Below are positions 8,001 through 20,000 of a stretch of 33,666 nucleotides of DNA, one piece after another. Origin of the DNA: Zoogloea sp. (GTDB lineage: Bacteria > Pseudomonadota > Gammaproteobacteria > Burkholderiales > Rhodocyclaceae); the NCBI GenBank assembly GCA_017309145.1, contig JAFLDU010000016.1:1-33666 (forward strand), written 5' to 3'. Position 1 is the stretch's first letter. Each line of letters starts with the position of its first letter. A program made the position numbers and the translations under genes. Under the pieces are notes generated by a model. The model was not told the DNA's origin, did no database searches, and saw only the letters and a list, made by a program, of their open reading frames with translations.

Positions 8001-11000
8001 GGCCTCCCAGCGGCCGACTTCGGCGGCACCCTGCCCGCCGGCACCGTTCACTTCGCCGTCGGCGAGACCAGCCGGGTGATTACCGTAGCCTTTGCCGGTG
8101 ACCGTATCGTCGAACCCGACGCCGTGCTCACCGCCATCCTGTCCAACCCCCAGGGCAACCTGCGCCTGGGCGATGCCGAGGCGTCCACCAACATCATCAA
8201 CGACGACGTGGGCTTCAGCCTGACGGGCGACACCCTCAACGTCGTCGAAGGGGCCAACGGCACTCAGGTCGCAGTGACCTTCCACGTCACCCGCTCCGAA
8301 ACCTTCGGCCAGGAAGCCGACATCTCCTGGCGCTTCGTGCGCGTGGGAGTCCGCGCCGCCGATGCCAACGACTTCATGGGCGGCCAGGACGGCCTGGGTA
8401 GCAACGATGGTCTGCCCAGCGGCAGCATCCACTTCGGCGCCAACGAGATTTCCCGCACCGTCACCGTCTACGTCAAGGGCGACGCCCTGCAGGAATACGA
8501 CGAAACCTTCGGCATCGTGCTGGTCAACCCGCCCGCGGGCATGCAGATCATCAACGGTGAGGCCTACGGCAACATCTACACCGACGAGACCCAGTACAGC
8601 GTCAGCGCCGTCACGCCGTCCACCCTCGAGGGCAATGGCACCGGTGGCCGCCAGGCCTTCACCGTCACCCGTGCCGGGGATCTGAGCCAGGCCGGAGAAA
8701 TCGGCTACACCCTCTCCGGCTACGGCGAATCCCCCACCACCCCCGACGATTTTGCGGTTGGCCAGGCCCTCAGCGGCACCGTCAGCTTCGCCTCTGGCGA
8801 ATCCAGCAAGATCGTTTACGTGGACCTGTCCGGCGACAGCACCCTTGAAGGCTACGAGACCTTCGCGTTCACCCTCAATCCGCTCAACGCCAACACCCAG
8901 ATCGACGTGGGCACCGCCTTGGCGGTGATCGACCCCGACGACCAGGCCATCTCCATCGTCGCCCGTGACGCCGTCCGCAAGGAAGGCTCCGCGGTTGCCC
9001 AGCCGCAGCAGTTCGCCATCACCCGCGTGGGTGACCTGTCCGGCAGCGCCACCGTGACATGGCAGGTCAATGGCAGCGGCGCCAACCCGACCGATGCCGC
9101 CGACTTCGGAGGCACCCTGCCCTCCGGCTCCGTCACCTTCGCCCCGGGTCAGAGCGAGATCGTCATCTCCATCACCCCGACCCCCGACAGCCATCTGGAA
9201 ACCCGGGAAGACTTCACCGTCTCCATCTCCAGCAGCACGCCGGGGGCGATGGTCCTCCAAGGCAGCGCCACCGGCATCGTCCTCAACGACGACTCGGGCT
9301 TCGTGCTCGACGGCACCGCCCTTACCACCAACGAAGGCAACAGCAACGCCCCCCGCCAGGCCAGCTTCACCGTCACCCGCAGCGGCGATCTGACCGTGGT
9401 CGCCAGCGTGGACTGGGCCCTCGAATTTGCCGCCATCGACGGCGTGGACAGCAACGACTTCCTGCCCGGCACCGTGTTCTCGGGCACCCTGTCCTTCGGA
9501 CGTGGCGTCAACAGCCTGGTGGTGAACCTGCCGCTCACCCCCGACCATGCCGTCGAGGCCAGTGAAGGCTTCACGGTCCGCCTGTCGAATCCCTCCGCAG
9601 GCTCCGAGATCACCGTCGGCCAATCCGCCGGCCTGGTGCGCAACGACGACGTGGTCCTCACCCTGCTCCCCTCGGCCGCCATCAATGAAGGCAGTGGCGG
9701 CCTCACCGAGCTCCGCTACACCGTCCAGCGCACCGGCGACCTGGATGGCAGCGACACCATCACCTATAGCGTCGCCGGCAGCTCCGCCAACCCGGTGGAC
9801 GCCGCCGATTTCGTCGGTGGCGTACTGCCGGTGGGCTCCATCACCTTCGCCCCGGGCGAAAGCAGCCGCGACATCGTGCTGCAGATCGCCAGCGATTCGG
9901 ACCTGGAAAGCGATGAAGGCCTGACCATCACACTGGGCAGCCCCGAGCCCGGCGCCACCGTGGCCAACGGCACCGCCACCGGCACCCTGGTCAATGACGA
10001 CCACCAGTTCCACATCGCCGTCCAGAGCGGCACCGCCAGCGAAGGCGTTAACGGCGCGGTGACCAGCTTCACCTATGTCGTCACCCGCAGCGGCGACCTG
10101 ACCCGCACCGGCCAGGTGGCCTGGAGCGTCGCCGGCAGCGGCCCCCACGCCGCCGATGCAGCCGATTTTGTGGGCGGCGCGCTGCCGTCCGGCGTCCTCG
10201 ACTTTGCCGCCAACGAAGCCAGCAAAACCATCACCATCCAGGTGGCGGGCGACTATTCCGACGAGCGCGACGAAGGCTTCACCGTCAGCCTGTCAAGCCC
10301 GGCCACCGGCTCCACCATCGGCACGGCCAGCGCCACCGGCACCATCGTCAACGACGACACCGGCCTGGCCATCAGCGCCACCACCACCGCCCTCGTGGAG
10401 GGCGACAGCGGCACCCAGGCCCACACCTTCACCGTGACCCGCACCGGCGTCACCACCGGCACCACCACCGTCGCCTGGGCCCTCACCGGCAGCGGCGGCC
10501 AGCCTGTCGATGCCGCCGACTTCGGCGGCACCCTGCCCTCGGGCAGCCTGAGCTTCGCCCCCGGCGTGCTGACCCAGACCATCACCGTCTACAGCAGCGG
10601 CGACACCTCGGTGGAGAGCACCGAAGGCTTCACCATCACCCTGTCGGGCGCCGACGGCAACACCGAGATCGTCACCCCCAGCGCCACTGACAGCGTGGTG
10701 GCCGACGACATCGGCATCAGCATCAGCGCCGGTGCCACGTCCGTGCTCGAGGGCAGCGCCGGCCAGTCCCGCGTGCTGCAATTCACCGTCACCCGCACGG
10801 GCGACACGGCCTCGCCTGTCGTCATCGACTGGGCCGCCAGCGGCATGGACGCAAGCGATTTCGGCGTCGGCACGCCCCTGTCGGGCACCCTCAGCTTCGC
10901 CGCGAACGAGACGTCCAAGGTCATCAGCCTCACCCAGACCGGCGATGATCTGAACGAGAGCAACGAGACCCTCCTCATCACGCTCACCAACCCCGCCGGC

Positions 11001-14000
11001 AACCCGGCTCACGACCGGACCTACATCACCACCGCCACCGCCAGCACCGAGGTCACCAACGACGACTCGACCTTCGGCATCACCGCCGACGCCGCCAGCC
11101 AGAACGAGCGCAACATCGGCGACGGTGCCTCCACGGCCTTCACCTTCACCGTGACCCGGGGCGGCGACCTGTCCCTGGCCCAGGACATCGACTGGCTGCT
11201 GCAACTGCCAGGTGGCGCCGGCTCGGCCTCCATCGGCGACTTCATCACCGGCCAGGACCTGCTGGGCAACAACGGCGGCCTGCCCTCGGGCACCGTCAGC
11301 TTCGCCGCCGGCGCCAGCACCGCCACCGTTACTGTGCAGGTCAAGACCGATGACCAGGTGGAAGTGGACGAGGCCTTCAACATCGTGCTGCAACCGGCCG
11401 GCGCCAACACCGCCCTCACCGGTACCACCGCCAGCGCCACCATCACCAACGACGACACCGGCTTCTCCATCATCGCCACCGACGCCGACAAGGCCGAGGG
11501 TCAGAGCGGCAACACCACCTACACCTTCACGGTCACCCGCGCCGGTGCAGTCAGCCAGGCCGCCACGGTGGATTGGTCCGTGACCGGAAGCGGCGCCAGC
11601 GCCGCCGACGCCACCGACTTCAGCGGTAGCCTCCCTGCCGGCACCCTGTCCTTCGCCGCCAACGAGACCACCCAGACCATCAGCATCACCGTGGCAAGCG
11701 ATCTCGACGTGGAGTTCGACGAAGGCTTTACCGTCACCATCAGCAACGCCAAGCTGAGCGACAACACGCCCCAGAACATCGTGGACGCCACCGCCACCGG
11801 GCGCATCGTCAATGACGACCAGCGCTTCTCGGTCAGCGCCGCCAACGCCGCCATCACCGAAGGCAACAGCGGCACCACCCAGGTGGCCTACACCATCACC
11901 CGCAGCGGCGACCTGAGCGTAGCCGCCACCGTGGATTACGCCGTCACCGGCAGCAATGGCGCCAACACAGCCGACGTGGCTGGCGGCGTGCTGCCCACCG
12001 GCACCCTCAGCTTCGGCGTGGGCGTCAGCGAGCTGGCCGTGACCTTCAACGTCAGCGGCGATACCGTTGCCGAGGCCAACAACGAGACCTTCACCCTCAC
12101 CCTCAGCAACCCGTCCGCCAACACCACCCTCGGTACGTCCACCGCCAGCACCGTCATCAACAACGATGACACCAACTTCGTACTGAGCGCCCCGGCCAAC
12201 ATCGCCGAAGGCGGCAGCGGCACCACCCCGGTGGTGTTCACCGTCACCCGCAACGGCGACACCAGCGGCAGCGGCAGCGTCACCTGGGCCCTCAGCGCCT
12301 CCGCCGGGCTCACCACCGCCGACTTCGTCGGCAACCAGGACGCCCTCGGCACCAACAGCGGCCTGCCCAGCGGCACTGTCAGCTTCGCCGCCGGCGAGAC
12401 CAGCAAGACCATCACCCTTAACGTCCAGGGCGACCTGACCCTCGAGAGTGACGAGACCCTGCAGGTGGTTCTCGGCACCCCGGTGAACGGCACCATCCAG
12501 CCGGGCGACGGCAGCAAGAGCACCACCCTGCTCACCGACGACGACAACTTCAGCATCAGCACGGCCACCACCACCCGGGCCGAAGGCAACACCGACAGCA
12601 CCGTCACCTACACCGTGACCCGCAGCGGCTCCCTGGACGGCGCCCGCGACCTGACCTGGACCATCACCGGCACCAACGGCTTCGCCACCGGCACCGACCT
12701 GGCCGCCGGCCAGGCCGCCACCGGCACCGTCAGCTTTGCCGACGCCCAGACCAGCGCCACCATCGTGGTCAACATCAAGGGTGACTCCACCGTCGAATCT
12801 GACGAGACGATGACCGTCACCCTGTCGAACGCGCCGGCCAACAGCAACATCGTCACCGCCGCCGCGTCCACGGTGCTCACCAACGACGACGCCAGCCTGA
12901 CCATCACGCCCCTGCTCGCCGACAAGAACGAAGGCAACTCCGCCTACGTGGACTTCACCTTCACCGTCACCCGCTCGGGCAATGCGTCCCAGACCTCCAC
13001 GGTGAACTGGGCGGTGGATGCGGCAATCGCCAATGCCGTCAATGGCACCGACTTCTACAGCAGCCAGCCGGCCGGCGTCTTCAAGGACGGCAACGGCATC
13101 CCCTACGGCAGCCTGAGCTTCGCCAGCGGCGAAACCAGCAAGACCATCACCCTGCGCATTGCCGGTGACAGCACCCTCGAGGTGGACGAGACCCTGCGCG
13201 TCAACCTCTCCAACCCCTCCGCGGGCACCGAGATCCAGGGCGGCACGGCCGACGGCTACGTACGCAACGACGACGCCGAATTCAACATCACCGCCGGCAC
13301 CGCCTCGGTGGTGGAAGGTGACAACGGCTTCACCGGTACTGCCATGACCTACACGGTGACCCGAACCGGCTATCTGACCCAGACCAACACGGTGAACTGG
13401 GCGGTCGGACACGGCACCACCAACAGCGGCGACTTCACCAACGGCAGCAACGCCAACATCAACCCCAGCGGCACGCTGACCTTCAACTCTGGCGTCACCA
13501 CCCAGACCATCACGGTCTATGCCTACGGTGACACCGATGTCGGAAGTATCGAGAACAACGAGACCTTCAACATCAACCTGAGCGGTGCCAACGCCGGCAG
13601 CTCCATCGGCGCCACCGGCAGCTACACCAGCACCATCCAGAACGACGACACCCAGATCACCGCCTCCATCGACGACATGCGCGTCGCCGAAACGGTGGCA
13701 GGCCAGTCGAGCACCTTCACGGTCACCTTCACCCGCTCCGGCGACCTCAACAAGGCCTCGTCCCTCAACTGGGCGGTGCAGGGCACCACCATCCACGATA
13801 TGGAGGAGAACAACACCGCAGACTCCGCCAATGCCAGCGACTTCGGCGGCAGCCTGCCCTCCGGCACCGTCAGCTTCGCCAGCGGCGAGACAAGCAAGAC
13901 CGTCACCATCACCGTGTCCGGTGACGACGTGGTGGAGAACGACGAGTGGTTCCAGATCGCCCTGTCCGGCGGCACAGGCGTGGATCAGGTCACCACGGTG

Positions 14001-17000
14001 CACAATGACCCCCGTATCAACGGCGGCAACGCGTTCTACAGCTACACGCTTGGCAGCTGGGTCGCTGACAATGCTCAACTCAGCAACACCAACTCCGGCT
14101 ACCTGTTCGGCGAAATTGAACGGGACGAAGCCCTGTTCGATCTGGGCAACAACGCCAACACCGGCGAAACCGGCTCCTTCAACTATGTGAGCAGCAAGCT
14201 CGAAGGCGACACCCTGGCCGACGGCGGCCCCAGCGACGACTACATCGAGCACGTCTTCGCCGTACGCCGCACCATCGCCACCTCGGGCACCGCCTGGGTG
14301 GAATGGAAGCTCTCCAACGGCATCAGCGGCTATGTGCCCACCGACATCAACGACTTCAAGCCGGGTCAGGATGCCCTGGGCACCAACGGCGGCTTTGCCT
14401 CCGGCCGGCTGAACTTCGCTGACGGGCAGGAGTGGGGCTACATCAAGGTCTACACCACCCGCGACAACGTGGGCGAATACGACGAGGCCTTCCGCGTCTA
14501 CCTCACCACCACCAGCGGCGGCAGCAGCTTCGACAGCAACCCCGACGGCGCTGGCTACAACAATAACTACCTCGTCCTCAGCAACGACGACACCCGCTTC
14601 GATGCCAGTGCCAACGACGTCACCGAAGGCAACGTCGTCACCTTTACCGTCACCCGCCAGGGTGACACCCGCGGCACGGATACGGTGGACTGGTCCCTGA
14701 CCCTGCCGGGTTCCGAGACCACCAACGAAGGCAACACCAATACCAGCACGTGGTACCAGCTCGACCCCAGCGACATCTCGGGCGTAACCACCAGCAATGG
14801 CACCGCAACCTTCAATGCCGGCACCTGGACTGGCACCCTCACCTTCGAGAATGGCGAAACCACCAAGACCATCAGCGTCCAGACACTGGACGACGCCTGG
14901 ACCGAAAGCTGGCGCGAAAACCTGAGCATCGTGCTCAGCAACGCCAATAATGTGGACGCAGGCGAAGCGAATCACGACCTGGAAACGGCCGCCACCGGCT
15001 ATGTGGACACCGCCTACATCTATGACAACGACGCCGACCCCCTGATCAGCGTCACCGCCAGCGCCACCACAATCTTCGAAGGCACCGGCGCCAACAACTC
15101 GGCCGACGGCAACACCGTCACCTTCACCATCACCCGCACCGACCAGGCCGGGCTCGATGGCGCCCTGAACTACCCCAGCACCGTCGGTTGGTACCTCAGC
15201 GGTTCGGCCATCAACTGGGGTGGCGCAGCCAACGAGCTCGTCAAGACCTACGGCGGCGCCAACCGCGCCTACGAATACGCCGCGAGCACCACCTACGGCA
15301 ACGTGGTGTTCAATGCCGGCGAAACCCAGAAGCAGGTCACCGTCACCTTCTATGGTGACAACTACGTCGAAAGCGAGACCCCGATCACCTTCAATGTGGT
15401 CTCTGCGAGTGCCGGTGAAAGCTGGCTGTACGACGTCTATGGCGCCGGCACCCAGAACGGCTATGGCCCCGCCAACGTGGACAACACTGCGGCAAGCGTG
15501 ACGGTCAATGTGCGCAACGACGACATCCGCCTCTTCGTCGGTGGCTGGGACGCCAACGGTGGGGACACCAACGGCTACTACACCAACGTGCAGACCAATG
15601 CCTATGAAGGCAACCCGCTGACCTTCACGGTCAACCGGGCGGGGCGCCTCGACAGCGACATCGTGGTCAATTACACGCTGGTCAACGGCAGCACCGCCGC
15701 CGGCGATTTCCAGTCCACCAGCGGCAGCTTCACTCTGGCAGCCCAGGCCACTGCCTACGGCACCTACAACTACAGCATCTCCCTGGCCGACATCCTGACC
15801 GACGACAGCACGGTGGAGGCCAATGAGACCTTCACCCTTCGTCTGAGCGCCCCCGGCGATGTGGCGGGCTCCTACGTCCGCTTCCAGAGCTACTACCCGG
15901 ATTACAACAACGCCTACGGCACCCTGGCCAACACCCTGGATGTGCGCGGCACGATCTACGACGACGACACCACCTACACCCTGACCCCCACCGCCACCAG
16001 CCTGGTGGAGACCGACCAGGGCGCCAACCAGACCTTCTCCTTCGACGTCACCCGCAGCGCTGTCGGTTACACCGGCGCGGCCACCCTGCGCTGGCGCGTC
16101 GAGGCCGTGGGCGCCAACCCCACCAACGCCGCCGACTTCACCAGCACCGACACCCTGGGCACTGGCGGCGGCCTGCCCTCCGGCACGGTGAGCTTCGCCA
16201 ACGGCGTGCTCACCGCCAACTTCAGCGTGCTCGTCAAGGGCGACCTGATCGCCGAAACCAACGAGACCTTCCGGGTCGTGATCTATGAGGACGTGCTCAC
16301 CAGCGCGTCCCCCGCCATCACCAACACCCAGAACCTCGCCTCCAGCACCCTCACCGTGCTGACCGACGACACCGGCATCAGCATTGCCGACTCGTCCATC
16401 GTCGAAAGCGACGCCAACCAGACCATGAACTTCACGGTCACCCGCAGCGGCGACCTGTCGGGTGCTTCGTCCATGACCTGGACCCTGTTCAACGGCACCG
16501 CCGCCGCCGGTGACTTCAGCGGCGCCACCACCGGTACCGTGAGCTTTGCCGCCGGCGAGAGCAGCAAGACCATCAGCATCACCGTGGTGGGCGACACCGA
16601 CCCGGAAGCCAACGAGACTTTCTCCATCCAACTGGGCAGCCTGTCCGGCATCGATGAGGCCATCGACATCAGCGCTGCCGGTGTCATCACCAACGACGAC
16701 TCCGCCTTCGCCATCACCGGCGGTGCCGGCGCCAGCACCGCCGAAAACACTGCCCAGACCTTCACCATCACCCGCACCCACGACACCAACCAGAGCCAGA
16801 CCATCACTTGGTCGGTGCTCACCGGCGGCGCCAACGGCACGGTGGATGCGGCCGACTTCGGTGGCAGCCTGCCCTCGGGCTCGGTCACTTTTGCCCCGGG
16901 CGAGATGAGCAAGACCATCACCATCACGCCCACCAGCGACACCACCCCTGAGACCGACGAGACCTACACCGTCCAGATCGCCCTGGGCGCCGGCACCACT

Positions 17001-20000
17001 GGCGACAGCATCACCACCGCCACGGCCACCGGCACCATCGAGAACGACGACGCCGTTTTCCACATCGCCGCCGACCAGGCGACGATCCAGGAAGGCCACA
17101 GCGGCACCACCAACCTGACCTTCACCGTCACCCGGGGCGGCGACACCAGCGGCGCCGGCAGCGTGGACTGGAAGCTCAGCTCGGCCAGCGCCAACGCCGC
17201 CGATTTCGCCACCGGCGACACCCTCGGCACCAACGGCGGCCTGCCCAGCGGCACGGTCAGCTTCGCCAATGGCCAGTCGAGCCAGACCATCACCATCCAA
17301 GTGGTGGGTGACCTCGATGTGGAAGGCGACGAGAGCGTCACGCTGACCCTCTCCAACGCCAGCGGCGGCCAGATCCAGACCGCCACCGCCGTCACCGACA
17401 TCCTCAACGACGACGCCACCATCGCCATCAGTGCCCTGTCGGCGGCCAAGGCCGAAGGCAACAGCGGCACCACCGCCTACACCTTCACCGTTACCCGCAG
17501 CGGCTACCTGGGCGAAGCGGAAACGGTGGACTTCGCCATCACCGGCACGGGCATCAACCCGGCCGACGGCGCCGACTTCGGCGGCAGCCTGCCCTCCGGC
17601 ACCCTGACCCTGCCCGCCGGCCAAAGCAGCGTGACCCTCACCGTGCTGGTCAGCGGCGACCTGGCCGGCGAGCCCGACGAAGACTTCACCGTCACCCTGT
17701 CCAACCCCTCCAGCGGCGTCACCATCACCACCGCTGCCGCCAACGGCACCATCCAGGCCGACGACGTGGTGTTCGACGTCACCGCCCCGGCCACCGCGCT
17801 GGAAGGCAACACCGGGACCACCACCTACTTCGACTTCGTGGTCACCCGCAGCGGCAACCTGAGCGCCTCCCAGACCCTGGACTGGAGCGTCGCCGGCATC
17901 GGCGCCGACCCCACCAGCGCGGCCGACTTCGACGCCACCAGTGGCAGCATCACCTTTGCGGCCAACGAGACCAGCAAGACCATCCGCGTGCCGGTCAAGG
18001 GCGACTACTCGGGTGAAGCCAACGAGAGTTTCCGCCTCAGCCTCACCGGCCCCAATGGCGTGGTGTTCACCCACAGCACCGCCGACGCCACCATCACCGA
18101 CGACGAAGCCTCCCTGCGCATCAGCGGCACCACCGCCACCCGCGTCGAAGGCCACGACGGCACCACCACCGACCTGACCTTCACCGTCACCCGCAGCGGC
18201 AACCTCAATCTGGCCGCCACCGTGGACTGGACCGCCACCGCCGGCACCGCCGACGCCGCCGACTTCCTGGGCGGCGTGCTGCCCAGCGGCAGCCTGGCCT
18301 TTGCCAGCGGCGAGCTCAGCAAGACCATCACCGTCACCGTGCAGGGCGACGTGGAGGTGGAAGGCAACGAGAGCTTCACCATCGACCTGTCCAATGCCTC
18401 CACCGGCGCCGACATCATCATCGGCAGCGCCACCGGCACCATCACCAGCGACGATGTGGACTGGACCGTCACCGGCTTCACCATCCCCTCGGTCGAAGGC
18501 GACGGCGCCAGCCACAACTTCGTCTTCCGGGTCACTCGCACCGGCGGCAACGCCGCCACCACCCTCGACTGGAGCGTGGCCGGCTCGGGCACCCATGCGG
18601 CCGATGCCAACGACTTCCTGGGTGGCTTCCTCCCCAACGGCACCCTCAGCTTCGGCCAGGGTGTGATGTCCCAGGACATCGTCGTCCAGGTAGCCGGCGA
18701 CAGCGTGCTCGAGAACGACGAAGGCTTCACCGTCACCCTCAGCGCCCCCACCGACAGCCTGGTGCACAGCTTCACCAGCCAGAGCGCCAACGCCACCCTG
18801 GTCAATGACGACGACGTGATGTCCATCGCCGCCCTGGCCGCCGACGGCGCTGAAGGCTCCGGCGCACCGGGCACCCTGAGCTTCACCGTCACCCGTACCG
18901 GCAGCACCGCCGGCAACTCCAGCGTAGGCTGGCGCATCGTCCATGGCGACACCGTGGCCGGCGACTTCGTCGCCACCTCGGGCACGGTCACTTTTGTCGA
19001 TGGCCAGGACAGTGCCGTACTCAACATCGCAATCGCTGGCGACCGCAACGTGGAACTGGACGAAGGCTTCAGCGTCGAGCTCTACAACCCAGGCACCGGC
19101 AGCACCGTGGATACCGGCGCCTCCACGGCCGCTGGCATCATCCGCAACGACGACGTGGATCTGGCCCTGTCAGCCGCCGTCGGCAGCGCCGTCGAGGGCG
19201 ACACCGGCAACCCCGGCCAGCTCAGCTTCACCGTCACCCGCAGTGGCGACCTGTCGGTGAGCACCTCGGTCAACTGGAACGTGGTGGCCGGCAGCGCCGT
19301 GGCCGCCGACTTCCCCGGTGGCGTACTGCCCTCCGGCAGCGTCACCTTCGCACCGGGCGAGACGACCCAGACCATCCTGGTCAATGTGGTCGGCGACGGC
19401 CTGGACGAAGGCAACCAGGACTTCACCGTCCAGCTCTCCGGCCAGAGCGCCCATGCCGACATCACCAGCAACAACGTGATCGGCACCATCATTGACGACG
19501 ACGACACCCTCACCGTGTCCGCGGTCTCCGCATCCCAGCTGGAAGGCAACAGCGGCACCACCGCCTTCACCTTCCGCATCGACCGCAGCGGTACCTCCAC
19601 CGGTGCCGCCAGCGTCGACTGGAACGCCGCCGGCTCCGGCCTGCGCCCGGTGGGCGATGGCGAGTTCGTCGCCCAGACCGGCACCGTCAGCTTCGCCGAC
19701 GGCGAGACCAGCAAGGAGTTCACCGTCTATGTGAACGCCGACACCCTTGGCGAATACGACGAAACCTTCAGCGTCTCCCTGAGCAACCCCAGCTACGGCT
19801 CCACGGCGGCCGCCACCACCGCTGCCGGCACCGTGATCAATGACGACGCCGTGCTGCTGATCGCCGCCGACCACGCCTCCACCCCGGAAGGCGACACCGG
19901 CGAGGAGACCCCCTTCACCTTCACCGTCACCCGCAGCGGCGACACCACGGTCACCTCCAGCGTGCTGTGGCAGGTCATCCCCAGCGGCACCCATCCGGCC

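Noticed and set aside
6351-10148. Minus-strand open frame of 1265 codons inside the adhesin gene
   Set aside because: Same cause as the larger antisense frame: no start context, no recognisable motif, and full overlap with a clear gene.
10293-18944. Minus-strand open frame of 2883 codons inside the adhesin gene
   Set aside because: It mirrors the repeat and codon bias of the plus-strand gene; its translation is low-complexity Gly/Ala/Asp/Val-rich with no domain, so it is a shadow of G/C-ending codons.
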